From an uncultured Caryophanales bacterium (GTDB taxonomy: Bacteria; Bacillota_I; Bacilli_A; RF39; UBA660): a DNA stretch of 37,826 bases. Both the position numbers and the translations under genes were made by a program. This document shows, one piece after another, positions 1-8,207 of this stretch (within the stretch, counting starts at the first letter, position 1; the number at the start of each line of letters is the position of its first letter). The stretch covers positions 1 to 37,826 of the forward strand of contig CAMOSQ010000008.1 in NCBI GenBank assembly GCA_946624985.1. The letters are read 5' to 3'. The notes beneath the pieces are model-generated. The model searched no databases. It was not told the DNA's origin and saw nothing but the letters and a program-made list of their open reading frames with translations.

Positions 1-48
1 ATTCTAACACAGACTAGTTTTTTTTAAATGTCTACCCAGAGGGGTGCA
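1..48. mobile_element. Possible terminal remnant of an IS3-like element
   Basis: Sequence ...tttttttaaatgtctacccagaggggtgca resembles an IS3-type terminus ending in CA (T-rich, GTCTACCC..GGGGTGCA); no transposase visible because the window starts here. Confidence 0.25.
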
Positions 49-148
49 TTTCATTACTTTAGTTTTTCGATATATTCTATCTGTTATATATATTTACAAG
101 TACAGGTTTCTTTTTCTTAATTTTAACAACATTCTATAAAGATTCATT

Positions 149-370
149 TTATCTTACATATCTATCATATATGCTTATTCTTGTCGGCCTTTTTCGTATC
201 TGTTCTTGTGTATCTTGTTCTTGTACTTGGTTTTCTTTCATTGATAAATATCTTTGGTTTAATAACGCACTTCTTGTACTTCTTAAACTTTTAATTTGTT
301 TTCTTCTTTTTAAACTTTTAATTTGTTCTCTTCTTTTTTTTCCGGCTTCCCCTAGACTCATCAATAACAC
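149..370 (-). CDS. Small basic hypothetical protein with an internal 27-bp tandem duplication
   Basis: ORF of 73 aa, Lys/Arg-rich, QIKSLKRRK-QIKSLRST repeat, C-terminus -YVR; followed by a similar small ORF that also ends -YVR. Confidence 0.4.
   Translation of the reverse strand: MLLMSLGEAGKKRREQIKSLKRRKQIKSLRSTRSALLNQRYLSMKENQVQEQDTQEQIRKRPTRISIYDRYVR
281..334. repeat. 27-bp direct tandem repeat (2 copies, 25/27 identical)
   Basis: tcttaaacttttaatttgttttcttct (281-307) / ttttaaacttttaatttgttctcttct (308-334). Confidence 0.85.
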
Positions 371-397
371 CTCTCCATATTAATTCATCTTATATTT

Positions 398-607
398 CTA
401 TCTTACGTAAACAAGTTTTCTAATTTCCTTTTGATTTTGCGCAGCTTGTTGTACAGCAGCTTGTTGTGCAGCTTGTTGTACAGCCATCATTCTACCTTTC
501 ATTGATAAATCTCTCAGTTTTTTTCTTCCTTTTCTCAACAATTCAAGTTGTTCTCTTGGACTCATCTTTTTCATAACAACACTCCCCCTTTGCCTATATA
601 ATAACAA
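398..607 (-). CDS. Small basic hypothetical protein with Gln-Ala repeats
   Basis: ORF 69 aa; likely start at MKKMSPREQLELLRKGRKKL with GGGGGAGTG-like SD upstream; QQAAQQAAVQQAAQ repeat; ends -YVR. Confidence 0.45.
   Translation of the reverse strand: MLLYRQRGSVVMKKMSPREQLELLRKGRKKLRDLSMKGRMMAVQQAAQQAAVQQAAQNQKEIRKLVYVR
442..483. repeat. Short imperfect tandem repeat encoding QAA/QQAA units
   Basis: cagcttgttgtacag / cagcttgttgtg / cagcttgttgtacag. Confidence 0.8.
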
Positions 608-644
608 ATATTACTAAATAAGTAAACTAAAAATTATAATTTTT

Positions 645-1487
645 CTAACACAATTTATCTCCATCAATATTATTATAAATCTTTTTAATAATACCCATAA
701 AATAAGCTTTATTATCACCGCTAATTTTCTCACTAATAGAAATAATCCTACTTAAAATATCCATTCTAATATTTATATCATCAGTATTACTTTTTTTAAG
801 TAATTCCTTTAACTCATTATCAATACTAATAACAATACCATTAATAATATCATCCATTTCATTCTTACAAGCCACAATTCTATCATAATCATCAGTATCA
901 AGAACTGACTTAACTTTATTAATATCTTCATCAGTTACCTTAATATTAGATCTATCTCTATTAGAAACAATAAAATCTAAATCACTACTAATATGATCTT
1001 TTATAATAGAAAATAATGGTTTAATATTACTCTTTCTTAACTTATCTTCATGCATTAAATCTAAAATATCATTTATACTCATCCAAGAACAAGATTCAAC
1101 TTCATCTTCTTGATAAACTAAATCATCAATATTAATATCACATTTCAAATAATAAACATCAAAAAAACACTTATTAAATTTAACAGTTTCAAATAATCTA
1201 AAATCAAGATTACTTATATCAATTCCAAGTTCTTCAGAAACTTCTATAATAACTGTATCACGACTAGTTGAACCACTCTTAACATGCCCTCCAGTAGTCG
1301 CATATACTCCACCTTTTTCAACCGAAGTATGTTGTATTAAAAACTCACCACGACTATTCTCAATAAAAATAATAACTATATTAATAAATCTTCCTTCAGG
1401 TACTTCAGGTTTAATATCTTTAGATCTTTTAACAACTTCACCAGTTAAATTTCTATTCTCGTCATATAAATCCAATAATTCATACAT
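645..1487 (-). CDS. NUDIX-fold protein with about 110-aa C-terminal extension
   Basis: Nudix-like segment GGHVKSGSTSRDTVIIEVSEELGI; N-terminal MYELLDLYDENRNLTGEVV typical of Nudix (IDI-like); ATG at 1487 preferred over TTG 1499. Confidence 0.75.
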   Translation of the reverse strand: MYELLDLYDENRNLTGEVVKRSKDIKPEVPEGRFINIVIIFIENSRGEFLIQHTSVEKGGVYATTGGHVKSGSTSRDTVIIEVSEELGIDISNLDFRLFETVKFNKCFFDVYYLKCDINIDDLVYQEDEVESCSWMSINDILDLMHEDKLRKSNIKPLFSIIKDHISSDLDFIVSNRDRSNIKVTDEDINKVKSVLDTDDYDRIVACKNEMDDIINGIVISIDNELKELLKKSNTDDINIRMDILSRIISISEKISGDNKAYFMGIIKKIYNNIDGDKLC

Positions 1488-1530
1488 CGCAATCACCAAA
1501 TAAATTATAGCACAAAAAAACTAACAAGTG

Positions 1531-2463
1531 TTAGTATTTTCCACACATACTTCCCCATGTATCAACAAGTTTTTTATCCTTAAAAATTCTTAAAATCTCA
1601 CAGTTATTTGAACACCCCCCACATTCATTACCTACAGTCTTAAACTCAATATCTTTAATATCTAAATCATATACTCTACCATCACTATTTTTGTGAGATA
1701 ATATCGCAATACCTAAGGCTCCCATTAAATGACTATTAGGATCAACTGTAACATCACATCCTAATACTTCTTTAAAATACTTTAAAACACCAAGATTTTT
1801 AGAAACTCCACCTTGAAAAACAACAGGCTCAATTATCTTTTTACCTTTTCCAACATTATTTAAATAATTTAAAACAATACTTTTACAAAGACCCGCTACA
1901 ATATCCTCTTTAGAATAACCTACTTGAGCCTTATGAATTAAATCAGACTCCGCAAAAACAGTACACCTAGCAGCTATTTTAGCCGGATTCTTACTAGATA
2001 AAGCTAACTTACCAAACTCTTCAATTGGAATATCAAGTCTCTTAGCCTGACTAGATAAAAATGAACCAGTACCAGCCGCACATAACGTATTCATCGCATA
2101 ATCAACAATAACTCCATCACGAATAATAATTATCTTAGAATCTTGACCACCAATCTCTAAAATAGTATGAACATTAGGATTAACTGACAATGTTCCAACC
2201 GCATGAGCAGTAATCTCATTCTTAACAACATTCGCATCCATCATTAACCCAATTAACTTACGAGCTGATCCAGTAGTACCAATACCTTTTACAACATAAC
2301 CAGATGGAATCTTTTTCTTAAGCTCACTAACTAATTTTTTAACAGAATTAATAGGACTTCCTTCAGTCCAAATATATAAAGAACATATTATCTTATTATC
2401 CTCATCTATAACAACACCCTTAGTAGAAATTGAACCAATATCTATACCTAAATAACAATTCAT
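1531..2463 (-). CDS. 2-hydroxyacyl-CoA dehydratase activase-like ATPase (BcrA/BadF/HgdC family)
   Basis: CYLGIDIGSISTKGVVID, EIGGQDSKII, MNTLCAAGTGSFLSSQAKRL, ARCTVFAESDLIHKAQ motifs; C-terminal GGCSNNCEI..GSMCGKY. Confidence 0.88.
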   Translation of the reverse strand: MNCYLGIDIGSISTKGVVIDEDNKIICSLYIWTEGSPINSVKKLVSELKKKIPSGYVVKGIGTTGSARKLIGLMMDANVVKNEITAHAVGTLSVNPNVHTILEIGGQDSKIIIIRDGVIVDYAMNTLCAAGTGSFLSSQAKRLDIPIEEFGKLALSSKNPAKIAARCTVFAESDLIHKAQVGYSKEDIVAGLCKSIVLNYLNNVGKGKKIIEPVVFQGGVSKNLGVLKYFKEVLGCDVTVDPNSHLMGALGIAILSHKNSDGRVYDLDIKDIEFKTVGNECGGCSNNCEILRIFKDKKLVDTWGSMCGKY

Positions 2464-3527
2464 TTTTTCCTCATTTCTATCATATCGTTAAAAGCCTCTA
2501 ACCTAGTTTGTAATCCAACACGACTAGTATTTGAATCAAAACTAAAAAACAACACAGGAACATTATAATCACAACAAACCTTATTAATAATTCCCATTGA
2601 ACCAATCTCAGGAGTACAAAAAGAAGACTTTATATGAATAATACCATCAAATCCATCCCTACACATATCAACTGCTCTAATAATATTATCAGTCGCATCC
2701 GCCCCCATTCTATACTTAACATACTTTGAATACTTTTTAATATTCTTCTTAATAAACTTACCCTTACCCATCATTAAATAAGAAGCATTAGTATACCTTT
2801 TTATTGACATATTAAACGAAGCTAAACTCTTCTCAATAAAATAATTACTAAAAGGCTCCATAATAGTATATAACTCACCTATAATACCAACCTTAGTAAC
2901 ATTACGAGGAATATCAACTTTAACCTTTCTAATTAAAGAATTATATTTTTTATAAACACGTTTTAAATCAAAATAACCTTTAACACCAGAAAACTCTTTA
3001 AGCATACTTTCATTTAACTTTTCCATTTCTCCATCATTAACTTCAAAGCCTACATACTCTCTTATATAATCATCAATCAAATCCATATACTTAACCATTT
3101 TCATAGTAATAAATAAATAATACAAAGACTTAAACCTACGAAAATGCTTATCAATCCTTCTAAGTTCACGATAAACTCTAAACACACTAGCCTTACCCGC
3201 AATAACTAAATTAATAAACTTTACATCATACCCTAAATCAGAAATAATAGTTCTTTGTAACTCATGATAATAACCATATCTACAACCTCCACCTAACTGA
3301 ACAACACAATCAGCCCCTTTCTCTATTACCTCAAGTAAAGTACCTAATGTATATTTAAAAGGAGTACACACAAAAGAAGGACTATATTTAACACCTAGTT
3401 CAATAGTTTTCTGACTAATATGAGGCGCACTTACAATATCAGAATGCAAAATATTAGAAAATAAATAAGTTGCTGGAACATAATAATTACCTATATGAGG
3501 AAATCCAACCTTAGACAATTTCAACAA
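2460..3527 (-). CDS. 2-hydroxyglutaryl-CoA dehydratase D-component/activase-associated protein (HgdB-like)
   Basis: KVGFPHIGNYY, VCTPFKYTLGTLLEVIEKGADCVVQLGGGCRYGYYHELQ, and VLFFSFDSNTSRVGLQTRLEAF motifs; overlaps both neighbouring genes of the trio; TTG start. Confidence 0.75.
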   Translation of the reverse strand: MLKLSKVGFPHIGNYYVPATYLFSNILHSDIVSAPHISQKTIELGVKYSPSFVCTPFKYTLGTLLEVIEKGADCVVQLGGGCRYGYYHELQRTIISDLGYDVKFINLVIAGKASVFRVYRELRRIDKHFRRFKSLYYLFITMKMVKYMDLIDDYIREYVGFEVNDGEMEKLNESMLKEFSGVKGYFDLKRVYKKYNSLIRKVKVDIPRNVTKVGIIGELYTIMEPFSNYFIEKSLASFNMSIKRYTNASYLMMGKGKFIKKNIKKYSKYVKYRMGADATDNIIRAVDMCRDGFDGIIHIKSSFCTPEIGSMGIINKVCCDYNVPVLFFSFDSNTSRVGLQTRLEAFNDMIEMRKK

Positions 3528-4392
3528 AACTCTCCAATCTAGTTTCTATTCCAGCAAATGCATCCATATCATCAATTACAAGATTAAGACACTTTTTATT
3601 AATTTTTCTAATAACAAGTTCATTAACTAAAGAATCAAGTCCACACGGAAAAACAGACAAGAATATAATACCATCAATTTTGTCACCACATAAAGCAATT
3701 GAGCCTATACTTTCCTTACTATATTTCCAATAAATATCTGGACTTAATTCTAAAGACTTTCTACGACAAGCCGCCTTATCAAACAAATCACTATAAATAA
3801 CAATACACCCCAATTTTTCTAAATAATCAATTACAGGTTTTCCAATAGTACTGTCGTAAGTATTATAAGAATGAGATACTAACAATATTTTTTTACCAGT
3901 CAAATTAAGCCTATTAATATTATCAATAATACGTACCTTATTTAATTTATTACTCTTAATAGTCGCACATAAAAATGCACGTCTTATATCTTTATTACTC
4001 TTACCAAAAAACTTTCCAATACGTTTCATTCCTTTATATAAAGTATCATGAGAAGACAAGGAAATATTATAATCAAGAACCTTCACATCAAACAAATTAT
4101 TTACAATATCATAGCACGCCATAAAATTAGTACAAGTCTGTTCATACTTTCCAAAATCATCGATCCTAGGAACTAAAATAACATCACAATAACGAGACAA
4201 ATATGCAACATGTCCAATATAATTTTTTAAAGATAAACACATCTCATCAGTTGAATATTTATTACCAAGTTCTTTAATTTCCTTATTGGTCTCAGGACTA
4301 ATAATATATGAAATATTTAACTTTTCAAAAAAAGAAATCCATAAATCACTAAAATAATAATAAAATAAACCTCTTGGAATACCTATCTTCAT
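3511..4392 (-). CDS. Acyl-CoA dehydratase activase-related protein (DUF2229-like)
   Basis: MKIGIPRGLFYYYFSDLWISFFEKLN...ETNKEIKELGNKYSTDEMCLSLKNYIGHV; ATG at 4392 preceded by AGGAGG. Confidence 0.78.
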   Translation of the reverse strand: MKIGIPRGLFYYYFSDLWISFFEKLNISYIISPETNKEIKELGNKYSTDEMCLSLKNYIGHVAYLSRYCDVILVPRIDDFGKYEQTCTNFMACYDIVNNLFDVKVLDYNISLSSHDTLYKGMKRIGKFFGKSNKDIRRAFLCATIKSNKLNKVRIIDNINRLNLTGKKILLVSHSYNTYDSTIGKPVIDYLEKLGCIVIYSDLFDKAACRRKSLELSPDIYWKYSKESIGSIALCGDKIDGIIFLSVFPCGLDSLVNELVIRKINKKCLNLVIDDMDAFAGIETRLESFVEIV

Positions 4393-4501
4393 ATAAATCC
4401 TCCTAAAAAAAGATATGAAAAAGAAAAAAATATATACATAAAAAAAAATAAACAATATATAAAAATTTATGATATAATAAAAAGAGAAATAGGAGGTAAA
4501 T

Positions 4502-5758
4502 ATGTATATAAAAGAATTAACAAATGAGGAATTTAATAACTTTACAGCAGAATTTCCATATAAAACATTCTATCAAACACCTGAATACGCATTCGTAATG
4601 AGTAGAGAAAAAAATGAAGTTTTCCTACTCGGACTAGTAGATGATAAATTCATCTTAGCTGCAGCTGTGATAATAGTAGAAAAAAGAAGTGGATTCAAAT
4701 ATGCATACACACCTCGAGGATTCTTAATTAATTTTAATGACTATACTATACTCGAACAATTCACAAAATTATTAAAAGAATATCTTGGAAAAAAAGATAT
4801 TGTCGCATTAAGAATTAATCCTATGATAGTTAAAAATATATACAATAATAACAAACAAATAATATACGAAAACAAACACTACAACAGTATATTTGAACAA
4901 TTAATAAAACTTGGATATAATCATCAAGGATATAACAACTATTTTGAAAACATAAAACCAAGATTTGAAGCAATACTAAATATTCAAACAAACACAGAAA
5001 TACTATTTAATAATATAGATAAAACATATAAAAAGAACATAAAAAACGCTATAGAAGATGGTATTCACGTATATCAAGGAAACTTTAATGAATTAAAATA
5101 TTTATATGAACAATGTAAATATAAATATCCAAGAAGTTATAATTTCATAAAAGATATATATAAACACTATGATCAAAAAGAAATGGTTGACCTATACTAT
5201 GCTAAACTAAATACAGAAGAATATCTAGTTAATAGCCAAAAAGAACATGAAGAAATAGAAGCAAAAACAAATGATATAAATAATAAAATAATGGATACAA
5301 CACAAAAAGACAAAACAAAACTAATAAATCAAAAACTAACAACAGACACATTACTAAATAAATATGAAAACAAACTAGTTACCGCAACAAGTCTTCTAAA
5401 ATCAAATCCAAATGGAATTGTTCTAGCAAGCCTTATGGTAATAAAGTATTATGGAACAGTATATATGTTTATGGATGGATATGATAAAAACTTTAGATAT
5501 TTAAATGCAAAACATTTATTACTATGGAAAGTAATAGAAGAATATTCTAAAAAAGGATTTAAAAAATTCAACTTTGGAGGAATAAGTAACATAAACAATG
5601 ATGAAAAATACAAAGGATTAAATGACTTTAGAATGAGCTTTGGTTCATGCGCAATAGAATATGCAGGAGACTTTGAACTAGTTACAAATAATACACTATA
5701 CTTTATGTATAAAAAAGCAACACAAATATCAAATATTATAAAGAAAAAGAATAGCTAA
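4502..5758 (+). CDS. FemAB-family peptidoglycan interpeptide-bridge aminoacyltransferase
   Basis: FYQTPEYAFVMSREK N-terminus, coiled-coil arm (HEEIEAKTNDINNKI...), C-terminal FKKFNFGGISNINNDEKYKGLNDFRMSFG; AGGAGG SD. Confidence 0.85.
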   Translation: MYIKELTNEEFNNFTAEFPYKTFYQTPEYAFVMSREKNEVFLLGLVDDKFILAAAVIIVEKRSGFKYAYTPRGFLINFNDYTILEQFTKLLKEYLGKKDIVALRINPMIVKNIYNNNKQIIYENKHYNSIFEQLIKLGYNHQGYNNYFENIKPRFEAILNIQTNTEILFNNIDKTYKKNIKNAIEDGIHVYQGNFNELKYLYEQCKYKYPRSYNFIKDIYKHYDQKEMVDLYYAKLNTEEYLVNSQKEHEEIEAKTNDINNKIMDTTQKDKTKLINQKLTTDTLLNKYENKLVTATSLLKSNPNGIVLASLMVIKYYGTVYMFMDGYDKNFRYLNAKHLLLWKVIEEYSKKGFKKFNFGGISNINNDEKYKGLNDFRMSFGSCAIEYAGDFELVTNNTLYFMYKKATQISNIIKKKNS

Positions 5759-5769
5759 CTATTCTTTTT
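5744..5769. terminator. Bidirectional intrinsic terminator between convergent genes
   Basis: aaaaaGAATAGctaaCTATTCttttt; overlaps the stop codons of both flanking genes. Confidence 0.8.
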
Positions 5770-6212
5770 TACATTTTAGACAACTTTTCACGAACCTTAG
5801 AACTTACACTTCCAAGATCTGCTTTTCCTTTTACTAATGGTGTAATCATACCCATTATCTTACCCATATCTTGCATTCCAGTAGGATTAACTTTACCAAA
5901 AACATCATCAATAATTTTAGATATTTCTTCTTCACTTAATTGCTCAGGTAAATAAGCTTCTAGTATTTGAATTTCTTTATTTGTTTCATCAACTAAATCC
6001 TGCCTATTACCTCTTTCAAACTCTTTGATAGAATCCCTTCTAGTTTTAATCTCTTTAGAAATAACACCAATAACTTCATCATCATTAAGTTCGCGTTTTA
6101 AATTAATTTCTTGTAACTGCATACTTCCCTTAACCATACGAATAACTTTTAAAATATCTTTATCTTGATTCTTCATAGCAGTTTTTAAATCATTTAAAAT
6201 TCTCTCTCTCAT
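5769..6212 (-). CDS. yqeY: GatB/YqeY domain-containing protein
   Basis: RILNDLKTAMKNQDKDILKVIRMVKG...EIQILEAYLPEQLSEEEI...GKIMGMITPLVKGKADLGSVSSKVREKL; adjacent to rpsU as in many Firmicutes. Confidence 0.92.
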   Translation of the reverse strand: MRERILNDLKTAMKNQDKDILKVIRMVKGSMQLQEINLKRELNDDEVIGVISKEIKTRRDSIKEFERGNRQDLVDETNKEIQILEAYLPEQLSEEEISKIIDDVFGKVNPTGMQDMGKIMGMITPLVKGKADLGSVSSKVREKLSKM

Positions 6213-6245
6213 ATTATCCTCCTATAGAAAAAGAACCAATAGGTC

Positions 6246-6446
6246 CTAATTATATCTTTCTCTTCTCTCTCTTTTACGACTGTTAATAATAGCTTCTTTC
6301 TTAGCTTTTCTTCTCTTAACTCCAGGTTTCATATAACCTTCATTTCTCTCTCTAGCTGCTTTTAGGAGGCCGTCTTTAGCGTTCTTTTGCTTTAAATTAC
6401 GTAAAGCAAATTCAACATTACCATTTTTTACGACTACTGTAGACAT
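6246..6446 (-). CDS. rpsU: 30S ribosomal protein S21
   Basis: VVVKNGNVEFALRNLKQKNAKDGLLKAARERNEGYMKPGVKRRKAKKEAI. Confidence 0.93.
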   Translation of the reverse strand: MSTVVVKNGNVEFALRNLKQKNAKDGLLKAARERNEGYMKPGVKRRKAKKEAIINSRKRERRERYN

Positions 6447-6607
6447 GATATCCCTCCCTTCTTTCGACTAGGAATATTATAGCACTTCCCTATAAATAAT
6501 ACAAGAAAAATAATAATTTATTAACAAAATACGACAAAAAATATACAAATATATATAATTTTAAATCTATTAACTTATACATTAGTAGTTTAAATAATAG
6601 TAAATTT

Positions 6608-7228
6608 CTAAAATATTTTTAAGCAAAATGAAAAAGATTTCTCAGTTTCTTTAAATAAATCATGCTCATCTTTATCAAATAAACCTTTAGATTCAGCATC
6701 TTGAATCATAATTTCAAAATCTTCATTGTAAATTTCAAATAACTTCTTTAAATTAATAATTTTTTTGCACTTTAAAACAAAATCATCTGCCATTAAATTC
6801 TTCCACTCCTGACACATATTTTTATATGTATCGCCAAAATGTAAAAAACGATGTTTATCTTCTAGCCCATAATCAATAACACTTTGCAAGATAGAACATA
6901 TATATTTTTTTCTTAAATCATCATATTCTATTTTTCCAATAAGAGAATTATAACAAAAAACTACATTACTAACATCATCTGGATATCTAAAAGCACTATT
7001 TTGAATATTAGAAAAACATTTCAAAATTGCAGCTTCAATAAGTTGTGCAATATCTTGAGGAAAATCCGGTAATTTACAAATTCTTACTAATTCATCTGTT
7101 GAAGCAAACCAACAATAATTACTATATTCATTAGCCATTCTTACTAACTTTAATAATTTTTTTGCAGTTAAATCAACCTGCTTACCATTCTTAAAATTAA
7201 CAGTATATTTTTTAGCAAATAATTTCAT
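6608..7228 (-). CDS. Hypothetical protein downstream of dinD-like gene
   Basis: ORF; ATG at 7228 (MKLFAKKYTVNF) with GGAGG SD; no family recognised. Confidence 0.7.
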   Translation of the reverse strand: MKLFAKKYTVNFKNGKQVDLTAKKLLKLVRMANEYSNYCWFASTDELVRICKLPDFPQDIAQLIEAAILKCFSNIQNSAFRYPDDVSNVVFCYNSLIGKIEYDDLRKKYICSILQSVIDYGLEDKHRFLHFGDTYKNMCQEWKNLMADDFVLKCKKIINLKKLFEIYNEDFEIMIQDAESKGLFDKDEHDLFKETEKSFSFCLKIF

Positions 7229-7297
7229 AATATAAACCTCCAACAAATAACCATTATATCAAATTAATTAATAAAAATAAATACATAAAAATACTAT

Positions 7298-8158
7298 TCA
7301 CTCAACACTTTTTTCATTCAAATTAAAAGAATTAATACTATTATTACTAATAGTTCTATTTTTTTCTAATTCCTTTAAACTTTTATTTGGTGTAGGAAAA
7401 TTTTCAGGTAATGTCCCACATTGTTTTATTATAGTGCTTCTAATATCCTTTCCAACCTCATAATGCGCTATATTTGCCTCTTTATCTAACTTAATATTTT
7501 CATTCTTAAGTTTTTGTTCAGTTAAAGAAATTCTAAATAAATTAGCTATTAGCTCATCACTACACATATTATCTAAAATATCTTCTCTATATCTTAAATC
7601 CTTTCTTTTAGCTATATCGTTAGCCGTTTCTCCGTTATATAATCCTTTATACCCCGAATTATGAAATCTATCAAAGTTCTTAACTCCAGCGTTTCTAGCA
7701 GCAATATTTAAAGAATAATTTCCTTTTCTAGTTAAATTTCTTTGATAAAATCTTTTTTCATCTTCCGTTAATGATTCATAATCTCGTTCCATTAACTCTT
7801 GCTTTCTAGTTTGAATGGCAAAATATGTCTTAGCTAAAGCAATTACTTTCTTTCTAGGATCACAATTCAGTACAATTAAATAACATGCATATCTAGACAA
7901 CTTATAATCCAACACTTTTCTTTGAGCACCTTTTGCTAAATTTATCATTTTATCGGAGCCGATAAAATGATCCGAAACACTATAATTACTATTCTTACAA
8001 TTTTCCACAGCTTTATTTATTACATTTGAAAATCTCTGCCATAATGTATATTCCAAAACAGGCATTAATTCTCTAGCACACCAATATTCATTACCATTTA
8101 GATCTATATGTTTTATATCTTCAAATATTTTTTCAGTATACTCTTTTATTTTATTCAT
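7298..8158 (-). CDS. dinD: DNA damage-inducible protein D (DinD)-like
   Basis: HIDLNGNEYWCARELMPVLEYTLWQRF, DHFIGSDKMINLAKGAQRKVLDYKLSRYACYLIVLNCDPRKKVIALAKTYFAIQTRKQEL; ATG at 8158 with GAAAGGAGA SD. Confidence 0.88.
   Translation of the reverse strand: MNKIKEYTEKIFEDIKHIDLNGNEYWCARELMPVLEYTLWQRFSNVINKAVENCKNSNYSVSDHFIGSDKMINLAKGAQRKVLDYKLSRYACYLIVLNCDPRKKVIALAKTYFAIQTRKQELMERDYESLTEDEKRFYQRNLTRKGNYSLNIAARNAGVKNFDRFHNSGYKGLYNGETANDIAKRKDLRYREDILDNMCSDELIANLFRISLTEQKLKNENIKLDKEANIAHYEVGKDIRSTIIKQCGTLPENFPTPNKSLKELEKNRTISNNSINSFNLNEKSVE
7944..7971. repeat. Perfect inverted repeat inside dinD (13-bp arms, 2-nt spacer)
   Basis: atcattttatcgg-ag-ccgataaaatgat. Confidence 0.85.
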
Positions 8159-8166
8159 AAAAATCT

Positions 8167-8180
8167 CCTTTCTAGAAAGG
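8167..8180. promoter_or_regulatory. 14-bp perfect palindrome overlapping the dinD Shine-Dalgarno
   Basis: CCTTTCTAGAAAGG; covers AGAAAGGAG of the dinD ribosome-binding site. Confidence 0.6.
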
Positions 8181-8181
8181 A

Positions 8182-8207
8182 AAAAGTATACAAATTTGTA
8201 TACTTTT
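8182..8207. promoter_or_regulatory. 26-bp perfect palindrome: operator or AT-rich intrinsic terminator
   Basis: AAAAGTATACAAATTTGTATACTTTT; on the minus strand followed by further T residues; touches the stop codon of the preceding micro-ORF and lies in the dinD leader. Confidence 0.75.

Noticed and set aside
171-383. Plus-strand ORF (70 aa) antisense to the small basic ORF
   Set aside because: Low-complexity Leu/Phe/Ser translation produced by the opposite coding strand; no SD support.
281-483. CRISPR-like short repeats
   Set aside because: Direct tandem repeats without unique spacers and in coding frame; not a CRISPR array.
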